64,000 nt of DNA from Caecibacteroides pullorum (GCF_019239235.1 NZ_JAAZTS010000011.1:50622-114621), one strand, 5' to 3'; counted from the stretch's first letter, positions 1 to 10,002 are shown. Translations and numbers: made by a program. Notes: generated from the sequence alone by a model not told the origin.

Positions 1-256
1 CATCGGAGTTCATGATACCGTTGATGGCATCGTTCAGGGCGCCGTCGCCACCCACGATGACGATGGTATGGTAACCGTTGTTGGCCAGAATGCCGGCCAA
101 ACGTTCCACCGAGCCGAACCCTTCGGATTGTACGTAGTCATAAGCCACGTTTCGGCTGTCCATGTATTCCTTGATTTCTTTCCACCGTTTCTGCACTTTG
201 CGTGTGCCGGCTTTGGGGTTGTATATCACCCCCCATTTTTCGGGTGATTTCGTCAT
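1..256 (-). CDS. Diacylglycerol/lipid kinase family protein (N-terminal part, cut by window edge)
   Basis: The reverse strand encodes 85 residues from an ATG at 256 to the window edge. They begin MTKSPEKWGVIYNPKAG and include IVIVGGDGALNDAING. This matches the start of the DAGK catalytic domain (YegS/BmrU type), whose nucleotide-binding signature is GGDGT; here the threonine is alanine. The family phosphorylates diacylglycerol or related membrane lipids with ATP. It lies 72 bp downstream of miaA on the same strand and may be co-transcribed with it. The C-terminal lipid-binding part is outside the window. Family call is firm, substrate unknown. Confidence 0.85.
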   Translation of the reverse strand, partial: MTKSPEKWGVIYNPKAGTRKVQKRWKEIKEYMDSRNVAYDYVQSEGFGSVERLAGILANNGYHTIVIVGGDGALNDAINGIMNSD

Positions 257-328
257 AGCTTCTTTGTCCTTATTGTTTGGCAGTGGGAGAGGAAGGAAGC
301 CTCTTTTCTGCCGTTGTCACTTGCAAAT

Positions 329-1252
329 TTACAAATTCTCTGTGAGTTTTCCTTTGACAAACGCAATCTTTTCTTCCATGGGCAGGCGTGCGTCCATCCA
401 GTGGATGGTAAAGCCGCGCCGTTCCATGCCTCTGAACCATGTCATTTGCCGCTTGGCAAACTGATGGATGGCGGTTTCCAGTCCGTGGAACATCTCGTCG
501 TAAGTCAGCCGGCCGGTGACGTAGAGGGTCAGGTATTTGTATTCCAGTCCGTAATAGATGAGGTCTTCTGCTGCGATACCTCGTTCCAGCAAGCGGCGTA
601 CTTCGTCCACCATACCTTCGTCCAGTCGCTGCTTCAGGCGGCGGGTTATCTTTTCGCGGCGCAGGTCGCGGTCGATGTCCACGCCGATGATAAGGCTTTT
701 CAGCTGTGGAAACGAACGCTCGTCCACGGGGGTGTGCAGGTAGTATTCTTCTATTTCGATGGCTCGGATGGCTCGTTTGGCTGTGTCCACGTCCGTTGTG
801 TTGTGCAAGGTCTTGTAGGTTTTCAGCAGTTCAGTCAGTTCTTCCAGCGATTTGTCTGCCAGGCGGGCGCGCAGCTCAGGGTTCTCGGGTACGGGCAGCA
901 GGCGGTAGCCTTTCAGCACAGCTTCCAGATAGAGCCCCGTCCCTCCGCAGGCGATGGGTATCATACCCCTGTGGCGGATATCTTCGTAAGCCGTCAGGAA
1001 GTCGCGCTGGTACTCGAAGACGTTGTACTTGTAGCCCGGCTCGGCGATGTCTATAAGGTGGTAGGGGATGGCTTGTCCGTTTACGTTGTAGTCGGCCAGG
1101 TCCTTCCCTGTACCCAGATCCATGCCGCGGTACACCTGTCGGGAGTCGGCACTGATGATTTCCGTTTTCAATTCAGCTGCCAGAGCTGCTGCAAAAGGTG
1201 TCTTTCCCGAAGCTGTAGGACCCAGTATGGCGATTAAATCATAGTTTGGCAT
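329..1252 (-). CDS. miaA: tRNA dimethylallyltransferase MiaA
   Basis: This 307-aa protein transfers a dimethylallyl group to N6 of adenosine-37 in tRNAs that read codons starting with U. The P-loop GPTASGKT is at residues 11-18, followed by the family's ISADSRQVYRGMDLGTGK segment and, further on, the GTGLYLEAVL motif. Length is normal for the family. A -7-like element lies at 1275-1282 just upstream. The gene marks the left boundary of the accessory island: beyond its start are repeats and palindromes, then the RecQ-like gene. Confidence 0.97.
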   Translation of the reverse strand: MPNYDLIAILGPTASGKTPFAAALAAELKTEIISADSRQVYRGMDLGTGKDLADYNVNGQAIPYHLIDIAEPGYKYNVFEYQRDFLTAYEDIRHRGMIPIACGGTGLYLEAVLKGYRLLPVPENPELRARLADKSLEELTELLKTYKTLHNTTDVDTAKRAIRAIEIEEYYLHTPVDERSFPQLKSLIIGVDIDRDLRREKITRRLKQRLDEGMVDEVRRLLERGIAAEDLIYYGLEYKYLTLYVTGRLTYDEMFHGLETAIHQFAKRQMTWFRGMERRGFTIHWMDARLPMEEKIAFVKGKLTENL

Positions 1253-1274
1253 ACACTTGCAATTTACGTTCGGG

Positions 1275-1282
1275 CAAACTTA
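1275..1282 (-). promoter_or_regulatory. Probable -7 element of the miaA promoter
   Basis: The reverse strand reads TAAGTTTG, a match to the Bacteroides TAnnTTTG box, 23 bp before the miaA start codon. No clear TTTG -33 box was found at the usual distance. Confidence 0.45.
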
Positions 1283-1322
1283 CGGATTTTCTGTGGAATA
1301 TACTAATGAAAGACTGGTTCTA

Positions 1323-1366
1323 TTTTTCTCCAGTTGAGAAAAACTTTTTTCCCAACTGGAGAAAAA
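1323..1366. repeat. 44-bp near-perfect palindrome downstream-facing in the miaA/recQ-like gap
   Basis: TTTTTCTCCAGTTG (1323-1336) is repeated inverted at 1353-1366. The interval also folds on itself (GAAAAA against TTTTTC), so nearly the whole 44 bp is one palindrome. It lies between two divergent genes, where a terminator is not expected. It could be a cruciform, a protein-binding site or a remnant. The rest of the 1253-1780 gap holds the 22-bp array and a -7 box; no gene was seen. Confidence 0.7.
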
Positions 1367-1401
1367 ACAGTGGCTGCTTGGTGTTTCCAACTGCCTACAT
1401 T

Positions 1402-1530
1402 AGCGTCGTAAAGTGCCACTTTAGCGTGCTAAAGAGGGACTTTACGGAAGCCAAGTGCCTCATGGTAGAAAGCAGTGCTTTTCGGGTGTGAAAGCAATGT
1501 TTTAAAGGGAAGAAAGCATCGTCTTCTTGT
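1402..1530. repeat. Degenerate 22-bp intergenic repeat array (left flank of island)
   Basis: The heptamer GAAAGCA recurs at 1468, 1490 and 1512, exactly 22 bp apart. Weaker units upstream share the register (GGAAGCC at 1446, and a nested inverted repeat CGTAAAGT/ACTTTACG at 1407-1446). Units have an A/T-rich palindromic core of the type GAAAGCA-TG-TTT. The block GCCAAGTGCCTC at 1450-1461 recurs in the array at the other side of the island (16075-16086). Confidence 0.65.
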
Positions 1531-1728
1531 GAAAATTATGTTTTTGTTTTATCCTTCACGCCTTCACTTCATTTCAAAACGTTGGAATATAGCTTGTTAT
1601 GGTGAAATATGTGTTTTGTTTGCTTTCACATCTTTAGGTATGTGTGTGGCGTTTTAGATAATCAGATTGTAATAGATATGAACACTTAATTTTTTTCAAA
1701 TGTGCAGAAAGTTTGCATACTTGCTATG

Positions 1729-1736
1729 TATTTTTG
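1729..1736 (+). promoter_or_regulatory. -7-like element before the RecQ-like gene
   Basis: TATTTTTG matches TAnnTTTG and lies 45 bp before the ATG at 1781. The nearest TTTG is at 1712-1715, only 13 bp away, so the -33 box is not convincing. Confidence 0.4.
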
Positions 1737-1780
1737 TAGCATAAATAATAATTTTATCTAGTAACTAATTTTATTTGCTT

Positions 1781-4700
1781 ATGCTAACTCCTTTTGCGAA
1801 TAGACTGGAATCTATTATCAATGAAAAACGGAATGTGATTGAACGTCCTATTTTTGTATTCGTAGGTTTAACACCTTATGTGGATTTCACTCCCTATAAA
1901 GACAACATTGTGCATGTTGAAACCTTTGATAAGGAAGGGAATACATCGTTATTCAACGAGAAATGGTTTACAAAAGTATTTATAAAATTATCGCAATCAA
2001 CGGATTTTTGTATTTTATCACATCAGCAATATTCATATCTGATAGAATACCTAAACCCAGACTTGTATAAGGATAGATTGGTTGTGGTTTATGACAATCT
2101 GCGTTCATTATTGCCCATCTCAAAAGAGTTATATATGGAAGAGAATTCTGGCGATGGATTGGAGGTCCGTTCAGACGAAATGCCAGTATATCATGCGGAA
2201 CAGTTTAAGATTGGAGAGAATTATTTCTATTCTTTGAAAGGATTTGATGAAGAAAATATGACCGTTCCCTTTTTTACAGAAGTGAAAAAGCTTGATCCTT
2301 CACCCTATTCGTATTCAAGTGAAGAAGTGATAGATATTGCATCCAATCCTTATTCATTGGATTTCTTTGTCAATGAATGTATCAGGACATCCAATTTCAA
2401 AAAAAGAATGGTGGTAAAACTTTCAGCCAAGAATGTGTTGGGCACCGCTATAGAAAGAAATATGGAGTATCTGAATGCTCTATTATCAGTTTATGGTGGA
2501 GGTATATATAGAGCATCATTGGAGAATGTTACTAAGGACTATGCTCCGTCTAATGAAGCGATTACTTTATTGAAAAAATATTGGGGAGAGTCTGCATCGT
2601 TCCGCAATATAAATGTGTATGAAAATCCAGAGATGGGAAAAGCTACAATGCCTATATCACAGGGGCTTATAATAGATACCATCATTAATGAGTACAAGAC
2701 AGCAAAAAGTGGTAATATACCTCGTGACATATTCATCACCGCACCAACCGGGGCTGGTAAGTCACTTATTTTTCAGATACCTGCATTCTATGCAGCAGAA
2801 CAGGGAGATGTAACTATCGTTGTATCCCCACTCAAGGCTCTTATGAATGATCAGGTTATGAATCTGAAGAATGAAAGAGAGTATTCAAGGGTAGAGTTTA
2901 TCAACAGCGATCTTAATCTGATGGATCGTGACAGGATTATAGACAGGTGCAAAAGGAGGGAAATAGATATCTTATATTTATCACCGGAATTATTACTCTC
3001 ATACGCATTGAGTTATTTTATTGGAGATAGAAGATTAGGCCTTCTTATCATAGACGAAGCTCATCTTATCACTACATGGGGCAGGGACTTTAGAGTAGAT
3101 TATTGGTTTCTTGGAAATTATCTGAATAAGATTCGCAAGTATTCAGCTTCCTCATTCCCTTTGGTCGCATTAACGGCTACTGCAGTATATGGCGGTGTTA
3201 ATGATATGGTGTTTGACAGTATAAACTCGTTAAACATGCATGACCCGCATAAATTCATAGGTGAGGTTCGTAGGACAGATATAGAATTTGTGATTGACAC
3301 TCATGACAATTATAGAGATGGTTCATTCGAGAATAACAAGATTGAAGAAACTGGTAATTTCATAAAAGGAGTTCGTAAGCTTGATTTGAAGACAATTGTC
3401 TATGCTCCCTATACACGTCATATAGCTAAGATAGAAGATAAGGTAGCTGAGATGGGGATTGATGGGGTAGTTTCGTTTCATGGCTCAATGATAAATGACA
3501 ACCAGAGAGCTGCCTATGAGAGATTTAAGAATAATCAGGCTAAAGTAATGGTTGCAACCAAAGCTTTTGGGATGGGGGTGGATATTCCGGATATTCAGGT
3601 TGTATATCATCATGCCCCTTCCGGTTTGTTACCGGACTATGTACAGGAGATAGGGCGTGTCGCTCGTAAAAAAGGGATGAAGGGATACGCAGCACTAACA
3701 TTTTCACCTTCTGATCTGAGGTATAGCAAGCAGTTATTTGGCATGTCTTCCATAAAGACTTTTCAGTTGCAGGAGGTTCTCAAAAAAATAATGCGTCATT
3801 TTATGACAAACGGTAGAAAAAGAAATATGCTTTTGTCTTCAAATGACTTTGGATATATTTTTGAAACAGGCGACGGACTTGATCAAAAGGTTTCTACCGC
3901 ATTGATGATGATAGAGAAGGACTATCTGCTTAAAACACGTTTTAATGTTTTGATAGCAAGGCCCAAAAGGGTGTTTACCTGCGTCTATGCACGTACAAAC
4001 GAGGTCGGAATACAGAGACTTAAAGAGAGATATGGAGATTGTTTCAGTGTGATAAGTAGATCTGAAAAGACAGATTCATACAATATTGAGCTGAACCTCG
4101 ATAAAATCTGGTCGTCACATTTTAACGAATACAGTTTCCCTCAGATAAAAAGAGATTTTTATAATAAGAGGTTTCTTGAATCGGAAGGAATAAGCCTATC
4201 TCCTCTTATAAAAGTAACGCACAGGATCAACACAGAGTTTACTGTTGTGCTCAATACGATAAATGAAGTTATTTCTGCTATTAAAGCAGCTTTTGTCCAG
4301 TTAAGACAAAGAGGTGGATTCTTTACAGAGCAGGAATTCAGAAGTATAGTAAAGTCTCTTTTGCTCTCAAAATATGACATAGACAAAATAATATCATTTA
4401 TTCTATCAACATATTCGGGAAGACTTATCGGTTGCAATACATTGGAAGCCGACTCTTTCCTGCAGAGAAGGGTTGTCGGGTTCAACGAAGAATATCAGGT
4501 GTTTTCGACAAACTATGAATCTCAATTTGCCACATTAATCAAGATTCTAACCTCTATGTTTGATGAGAATGCATCGAAAAGGGCAATCAGATATGTTTCT
4601 GCTGGTGAAGTTATGCTTAAAAACCATATCAGACTCGGTTCATTGATTGAGATACTCGGAATAGGCAGTTTTGAAACACAAGGCGGTGATGAACCTAAAA

Positions 4701-5449
4701 TCTTCGTTCGTATAAACGATCCACGGAGGATAAAAAAAGATTCTGAAAGTAAGATTTACACTAATTTCATTCTTGAGGGTGTTAAGAACAGACATAAAAC
4801 AAGTTGTGATATATATGAGCATTTTTTCCTTAACTATCTGAGTAATGAACGAAGATGGGATTTTATAGAGGATTTCTTCTTGGGTGCATCATACGAGGAA
4901 CTTATAGAACGTTATCCTGGAGGTACGCAGAATCACATAGATATCCTCTCGTATTTGGAAGAAAACGCAATAGTAGCAGATGGAGAGAATGTCGTATCGC
5001 CGAATAATAATTCGATAATAGACGGTTTTTTACCGAGAAAAGGAGGATATTATATGCCAGACAGTCTTCTTACAATCGGTAACAAGACAATGAAGATTAA
5101 GAAGTGGATAACAGAGAATCCTGTGTCATTGCATAGGACTGTGGTGGAATATGAGTTGATGATAGACAAATCATATTATAAGGTTCTTATGTCGAGATTG
5201 CAAAACTGTCATTTTGCATATTACAGAGATTTTATGGGACTGAAGTTACTTATTGACTATCCGGGATATGATGGACGAGTGCAAGCCTCCGTTCCTTACA
5301 ATGATGACCCTGTCAAGTTTTATAAGTGGTGGAAGAAGAATTCAGATAGAGTTACACTTAGCTATAAGGACCAGTTGCTGTTATTTATGGCTGTAGATAA
5401 AAAGGCTCCTAAAGCTCTGACCAAATTGCATAAAGCGATGATAGCATGA
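1781..5449 (+). CDS. Large RecQ-like superfamily 2 DNA helicase, probable defence protein
   Basis: A 1222-aa protein starting at the ATG at 1781; an in-frame TTG two codons earlier is less likely. The helicase core has Walker A APTGAGKS near residue 322, SPLKALMNDQV, the box II motif DEAH in LLIIDEAHLITTWG near residue 423, LTATA, and motif VI in QEIGRVARK near residue 622. These resemble RecQ. The first 300 residues and the last 500 match no domain I can name. The protein is about twice the size of housekeeping RecQ. It is convergent with the type I restriction operon and shares a terminator with hsdR, which suggests a role against foreign DNA. The precise system is unknown. Confidence 0.8.
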   Translation: MLTPFANRLESIINEKRNVIERPIFVFVGLTPYVDFTPYKDNIVHVETFDKEGNTSLFNEKWFTKVFIKLSQSTDFCILSHQQYSYLIEYLNPDLYKDRLVVVYDNLRSLLPISKELYMEENSGDGLEVRSDEMPVYHAEQFKIGENYFYSLKGFDEENMTVPFFTEVKKLDPSPYSYSSEEVIDIASNPYSLDFFVNECIRTSNFKKRMVVKLSAKNVLGTAIERNMEYLNALLSVYGGGIYRASLENVTKDYAPSNEAITLLKKYWGESASFRNINVYENPEMGKATMPISQGLIIDTIINEYKTAKSGNIPRDIFITAPTGAGKSLIFQIPAFYAAEQGDVTIVVSPLKALMNDQVMNLKNEREYSRVEFINSDLNLMDRDRIIDRCKRREIDILYLSPELLLSYALSYFIGDRRLGLLIIDEAHLITTWGRDFRVDYWFLGNYLNKIRKYSASSFPLVALTATAVYGGVNDMVFDSINSLNMHDPHKFIGEVRRTDIEFVIDTHDNYRDGSFENNKIEETGNFIKGVRKLDLKTIVYAPYTRHIAKIEDKVAEMGIDGVVSFHGSMINDNQRAAYERFKNNQAKVMVATKAFGMGVDIPDIQVVYHHAPSGLLPDYVQEIGRVARKKGMKGYAALTFSPSDLRYSKQLFGMSSIKTFQLQEVLKKIMRHFMTNGRKRNMLLSSNDFGYIFETGDGLDQKVSTALMMIEKDYLLKTRFNVLIARPKRVFTCVYARTNEVGIQRLKERYGDCFSVISRSEKTDSYNIELNLDKIWSSHFNEYSFPQIKRDFYNKRFLESEGISLSPLIKVTHRINTEFTVVLNTINEVISAIKAAFVQLRQRGGFFTEQEFRSIVKSLLLSKYDIDKIISFILSTYSGRLIGCNTLEADSFLQRRVVGFNEEYQVFSTNYESQFATLIKILTSMFDENASKRAIRYVSAGEVMLKNHIRLGSLIEILGIGSFETQGGDEPKIFVRINDPRRIKKDSESKIYTNFILEGVKNRHKTSCDIYEHFFLNYLSNERRWDFIEDFFLGASYEELIERYPGGTQNHIDILSYLEENAIVADGENVVSPNNNSIIDGFLPRKGGYYMPDSLLTIGNKTMKIKKWITENPVSLHRTVVEYELMIDKSYYKVLMSRLQNCHFAYYRDFMGLKLLIDYPGYDGRVQASVPYNDDPVKFYKWWKKNSDRVTLSYKDQLLLFMAVDKKAPKALTKLHKAMIA

Positions 5450-5454
5450 TAAAG

Positions 5455-5498
5455 TTCAGGTCTGTTATTGGTGGTAACCAAAAAATAACAGACCTGAA
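5455..5498. terminator. Bidirectional terminator between RecQ-like gene and hsdR
   Basis: TTCAGGTCTGTTATT (5455-5469) and its exact inverse (5484-5498) form a 15-bp stem. It is followed by a T-rich run on the plus strand and lies between convergent genes. Confidence 0.85.
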
Positions 5499-5537
5499 TT
5501 TTGTTGTTGTTTTATCAGGATATTAAAGACATATACC

Positions 5538-8500
5538 TTAAGCTACAATAATAGCATCATGTAGATCCTCCACATATTTCTTAACACCTATGAAATCCTG
5601 TCCAAAAACGTCGGACCATTCAAATTCATCGAATGGAGGTTCATTAACAAGAGTTTCAAAGCTGATATCGCCATGGTCAGAAACATAGGTAATAATAGTT
5701 TTCAGGTATTCCTCCTGTAGTGAAGTAAAGTTGTTATCTGAAAAGAACTGTGACAGTTTCGCCATTGCAGCTTTCCTGTCTATACCAATTTGGGAGCGTA
5801 TAAAGGCTGCTACATTTCTATTGAATGACATTTTGCAGTTCTGTAGATAGTTTATGTATTCATCTTCAGTGCCAAGATCAGTCCACAATATTCTCTCCAA
5901 TTCACTAATGTCTTTTTGGTTGAGCTGTTCAATATTCCTTATTTTAACGAGTACGGGTAATTCAGCATTCTGGTTTAAAAACTCCTCTACTCTTTGTTTA
6001 TAAGAGGCTCTGTATGGTTGGATATTAACAGAAGATTTTTCTTCTATTATATCCTTTATATTCAATATAAAATCACGGCTTTCACTATCGATGATAAATT
6101 GTACCAGGTCTCTTATTTCCTTTCGGACGTATTCAAGTCTGTTTAAGGTAATATCATTCCAGAAAGCAGGTACAGAAATTTCTTTAATCAGATCCATCTT
6201 AACCTGAACTTGTGGTATGGCAGCTTTCTCCTGAAGACTGATACATATATTTTGAACCTTTCTTATATAATTACCTGCATTTATTGTAGAATCAAGCATA
6301 GATAACTGAATATAGAGCATGATGGCATCAAACTTTTTGGCAGTTTCATTGTCTTTTTCAGGTATAACAAGAGGAGCTACTTTATCCTTCAAGTCCAATA
6401 CATCAGTAGCAGAAAGAACTATCCAATTCTCTTTTTTCATGAATTTATCCACCACATCAATATTTTGTCTGACAGATATATGCTTCGTATTCAATTTGCC
6501 AACTTGAGAAATGAGAATATCCTTTATTTCATCATGAAGTTTCTTTGCCCCCTCGTCACTTTGATAGTTGACATGTTGGAGAGCGAAAGCTATATCAACC
6601 CTCAGTCCAAAGAGTTTTTCAGATAACGTAACCTGTGGTAGGGCTTCGTTTCCTCTTGGATTCTCGTCAAAGTATTCAAAGTTTCCGCACCAGTCGAAAA
6701 TATAGAAGGTTTTCTTATCCTCACCGATGTCGAAAATATCCTTACTCAGTCTTGTTCCTCTACCTATCATCTGCCAGAACTTGATATAAGAATAAACTTT
6801 CTTGAAAAACACAAGGTTGAGTATATCAGGAACATCGATGCCAGTGTCAAGCATATCTACACTGACCGCAATCTGAGGCATTTTGTTCCTTTCCTCAAAG
6901 CAGTTTATCAGGGTCTGTGAGTAGTTTACTGTATTATCTATGAGTACACAGAAGTCCGGACCAAGTTCAGGATATAAAACATTAAATCTTTTCACTATCT
7001 GAATGGCATGTTTATGGTTATAGGCAAAGATTATGGTTTTACCTATAACATCTCCACTTTGTACCTTCAGACCATTATTCATAAGATCTTGAAGCACCTT
7101 ATCAATGGTATCTATGTTAAAGATATATTTGAAAATCTCATTGCTGTTTATATCCCGATGATAATCTGAGTCTGGATTAAGGTCATTTTTTGCTTTCTCA
7201 TATTCCCAGACTTCTTCCAGCTGCTTTTTTTCCTCATTAGACAGACTGTTATATTTGATGCCTTCCCTAAGTCTTTGTGTGGTTCTGGAAATAGTAGTAT
7301 AATCCACAAGGAAACCATCATTTACTGCTTCCTTAAGTTCATACGAGAAATTGGGTTCTCCGGTTTCAAGGTCAAAGACATCGTATGTACTTTTATCAAC
7401 CTGATCTCTCGGTGTTGCAGTCAGACCAACAAGAAGAGAATCAAAGTAGTCAAAGATAGCCGTATATTTACCAAAAATAGAACGGTGTGCTTCGTCTATG
7501 ATGATAAGGTCAAAACGTCCTATAGAAAACAGTTTTGATTCCGTATCGATGTAGTTTATCATAGTTTGGTAAGTACTGAACATGATACGAGCATTCATGT
7601 CTGGCTCCTTATTCTCACTAAGTACTGTGACTGTAGCTGAAGGAAGGAGTTTGGTATAGTTCTTAGCAGCCTGATTAACCAAAGCTGTTCTGTCTGCCAA
7701 GAAAAGGATATTCTTTACCCATCCATTCTTCATCAGGACATCAGAAAGTGATATGGAAACTCTTGTCTTTCCTGTTCCGGTGGCCATGACAAGCAAACCT
7801 TTTCGATGGAAGGTATTGAAGTGTTCGCATATAGCCTTTATCCCTCGTTTCTGATATTCACGGTCGGTTATATTCTCATTTACCGAGAGGTCTGTTATTT
7901 TACCTCTTCCTCTTCTCTGAATAAGAAGTTCCAGTTCACTCTCTGTATGAAATCCAAGAAGTTCCCTGTCAGGATAACCAAGACCGTCAATAATGAAAGT
8001 CTTATAACCGTTGGAATAGTAGATGACTGGTTTTACACCATATTGTTTTTCAAGACATCCGGCATAAAGAATCGCCTGTTGTCTTCCTACTTTCGGATCT
8101 TTTGTAGTCCTCTTGGCTTCAATCACAGCAAGCGGTTTACCATTATTACCGAAAAGTACATAATCCACATATCCTTTGTTCTGAGAGTTTGGCATTCCCT
8201 GAACCTCTGTTTCTATACATGCTTTACTTGAAACTATAGCACCTTTCTTATCCAATACTTCCCAGCCAGCTTCTTCAAGCATTATATCTATGAAGTATTT
8301 TCTTGTTTCAGCCTCAGACAAAGAAGATTCCATGTTTACATCAACAGGATTACTTACTTTCTCTGGAGCAATATCCTCTATTATCTTATCTGGGATCTCT
8401 GTTTCGGTCGGAGTGGAAACAAAGAGTTCATGTTTGTCCGGTATGAGGTCTCTATTGAATGGTGCTAGTTCTTTCAGTATCCCCAACCTAAGAAGGATGA

Positions 8501-8855
8501 AACCTACAACATTGTAAAGATTAAGAAGAGCAAAGAATGATTCTCCACCCTTCACATTTCCTGTATGAGCACTTTTATTACCAACCTTTCGGATATAGTG
8601 AGCAGCCATCATAATCCTGTCATTCTCTATGAAATCCGTAAAAGGTTGTCCGGTCATTAGTTCATAAAGAGTGTCGGTTTTCTTAAGTTCTATACCTTTA
8701 AGCTTGTATATAGCTTTTACAATCCATTCCAGACCTCTTCTACAATTTATTGCAGAATTATTGCGGTCTGTTTTCTGGGTATCTTCAGCAACCTTACAAA
8801 ACCTGTATAAGTTACTCAAGGCTTCTATATCTTTAAGGTAATCAAAATTGCTCAT
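5538..8855 (-). CDS. hsdR: Type I restriction enzyme, R (translocase/endonuclease) subunit
   Basis: The 1105-aa motor and nuclease subunit of a type I restriction-modification complex. It cuts unmodified DNA after ATP-driven translocation. Order seen: an N-terminal DUF4145-like helical domain (about 15-120), the HsdR nuclease domain with AVIEAKRT near residue 245 (the E-x-K of the PD-(D/E)XK site), Walker A MATGTGKT near 357, DEAHRS near 452, LTATPR, helicase motif VI QMIGRGTRLS, and a long helical C terminus. It is the last gene of hsdM-hsdS-hsdR, 12 bp after hsdS. The reading frame and motifs are intact, so the enzyme is probably active. Confidence 0.95.
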   Translation of the reverse strand: MSNFDYLKDIEALSNLYRFCKVAEDTQKTDRNNSAINCRRGLEWIVKAIYKLKGIELKKTDTLYELMTGQPFTDFIENDRIMMAAHYIRKVGNKSAHTGNVKGGESFFALLNLYNVVGFILLRLGILKELAPFNRDLIPDKHELFVSTPTETEIPDKIIEDIAPEKVSNPVDVNMESSLSEAETRKYFIDIMLEEAGWEVLDKKGAIVSSKACIETEVQGMPNSQNKGYVDYVLFGNNGKPLAVIEAKRTTKDPKVGRQQAILYAGCLEKQYGVKPVIYYSNGYKTFIIDGLGYPDRELLGFHTESELELLIQRRGRGKITDLSVNENITDREYQKRGIKAICEHFNTFHRKGLLVMATGTGKTRVSISLSDVLMKNGWVKNILFLADRTALVNQAAKNYTKLLPSATVTVLSENKEPDMNARIMFSTYQTMINYIDTESKLFSIGRFDLIIIDEAHRSIFGKYTAIFDYFDSLLVGLTATPRDQVDKSTYDVFDLETGEPNFSYELKEAVNDGFLVDYTTISRTTQRLREGIKYNSLSNEEKKQLEEVWEYEKAKNDLNPDSDYHRDINSNEIFKYIFNIDTIDKVLQDLMNNGLKVQSGDVIGKTIIFAYNHKHAIQIVKRFNVLYPELGPDFCVLIDNTVNYSQTLINCFEERNKMPQIAVSVDMLDTGIDVPDILNLVFFKKVYSYIKFWQMIGRGTRLSKDIFDIGEDKKTFYIFDWCGNFEYFDENPRGNEALPQVTLSEKLFGLRVDIAFALQHVNYQSDEGAKKLHDEIKDILISQVGKLNTKHISVRQNIDVVDKFMKKENWIVLSATDVLDLKDKVAPLVIPEKDNETAKKFDAIMLYIQLSMLDSTINAGNYIRKVQNICISLQEKAAIPQVQVKMDLIKEISVPAFWNDITLNRLEYVRKEIRDLVQFIIDSESRDFILNIKDIIEEKSSVNIQPYRASYKQRVEEFLNQNAELPVLVKIRNIEQLNQKDISELERILWTDLGTEDEYINYLQNCKMSFNRNVAAFIRSQIGIDRKAAMAKLSQFFSDNNFTSLQEEYLKTIITYVSDHGDISFETLVNEPPFDEFEWSDVFGQDFIGVKKYVEDLHDAIIVA

Positions 8856-8867
8856 ATCTTGTTTTTC

Positions 8868-10001
8868 TTAGTTAAAGTAATAATCCATTCTACTATTGAA
8901 CAGGTCTTCCGTTTCTTTTATGGATTTTTTTATAAGCTCCTTCTGCTTTTCTATTGCTTCTATCTTTGATGCAAACTCTTGTTGGAGAGAGAGAGGTGGA
9001 AGAGTTATAAATGTATTACGTATAATACTTTGTGATATGTTAGGTTGTCCACCTCCTATAGCAGCAGATAAAAAAACATTCCTATGTTCCTTCAGGTTAT
9101 AATATAAATATATTTCTGACAAGACTTTGTCGTTTATAAAAATACCGCATACAGCTTGATTTGTAGCCATTTCATTCTTTATAATACCAACTTGTCCAAC
9201 AGTAGCACCATACATAGCTATCACTACTGTATTAACAGGAAAAATCTTAGCATTTGAATTATTTAAAGCAGAATCGGATATTTTAATTTCGGTATCGTAT
9301 AAATACATATCTTTAATTTCTCCACTTCTTAACCATAATATATTACCACTAAAATATTCCTTAACACTCTTAGGTGGTGTTCCGCCAGAGCTTGTCTTAC
9401 ATATATCACCAAGTTTCTTCACATTCCACCCCTTTTCATTCTCTATCGGATCTCCAAACATATCATAGAAAATGGACTGTGCCAGATTATCCAGTTCATT
9501 AAGCTGTTTTTTCTGTTTCTCAATGATAGAGGTAAGACAGTTAAGCTCTTCCACGATTTGTCCTTGGGTTTGGAGAGGGGGATAATATATTTTAGTATTA
9601 TCAAAATCCTTTTTTACTATATGTTTCATAGTTGCACCATGAGCATTTCTAACCATATGGTCAATTTTACTACTCACTGCATACTTGAAATAGTATTTGC
9701 TTATCTCCAATTTATCAAAAACAACTTTAAATATATGCTGATTAAGATAAGCTGTATTTTTCAACCATTCATAAACACCCAAGCTGGCAGACCAGGATAT
9801 AAGAATATCCCCATTATTTACCAAATATTTACTCGGTATATTATCATTATTACAATAATTATATTGAGCATCATCATCATTCAAATTCTGAATGCGAATA
9901 ATTGGTATTCCTGTATCGCTCCATTGATTAGGCTTAAAAGCATAGCCATTAATATATGTCGCAACATCACCCAACTTCTTAACTTCCCAATCCTTCCTCA
10001 T
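8868..10001 (-). CDS. hsdS: Type I restriction-modification specificity subunit
   Basis: A 377-aa DNA-recognition subunit. It has the usual two target recognition domains (about 1-170 and 190-360), each followed by a conserved helical spacer: QGQIVEELNCLTSIIEKQKKQL after the first is shortened here to its core EKQKKQL, and EAIEKQKELI follows the second. Both halves open with a W-x-V-K-K-L-G-D motif (DWEVKKLGD, GWNVKKLGD). The start lies 1 bp after the hsdM stop. It is a single full-length copy, with no nearby silent hsdS gene or recombinase that would indicate phase variation. Confidence 0.94.
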   Translation of the reverse strand: MRKDWEVKKLGDVATYINGYAFKPNQWSDTGIPIIRIQNLNDDDAQYNYCNNDNIPSKYLVNNGDILISWSASLGVYEWLKNTAYLNQHIFKVVFDKLEISKYYFKYAVSSKIDHMVRNAHGATMKHIVKKDFDNTKIYYPPLQTQGQIVEELNCLTSIIEKQKKQLNELDNLAQSIFYDMFGDPIENEKGWNVKKLGDICKTSSGGTPPKSVKEYFSGNILWLRSGEIKDMYLYDTEIKISDSALNNSNAKIFPVNTVVIAMYGATVGQVGIIKNEMATNQAVCGIFINDKVLSEIYLYYNLKEHRNVFLSAAIGGGQPNISQSIIRNTFITLPPLSLQQEFASKIEAIEKQKELIKKSIKETEDLFNSRMDYYFN

Positions 10002-10002
10002 A

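Noticed and set aside
1246..1657. Two short plus-strand open frames in the miaA to RecQ-like gap
   Set aside because: They consist of palindromes and the 22-bp array, with repeat-like residues and no recognisable domain.
8868..10001. Phase-variable (invertible) hsdS
   Set aside because: Only one hsdS, no inverted partner copy and no recombinase in the island.
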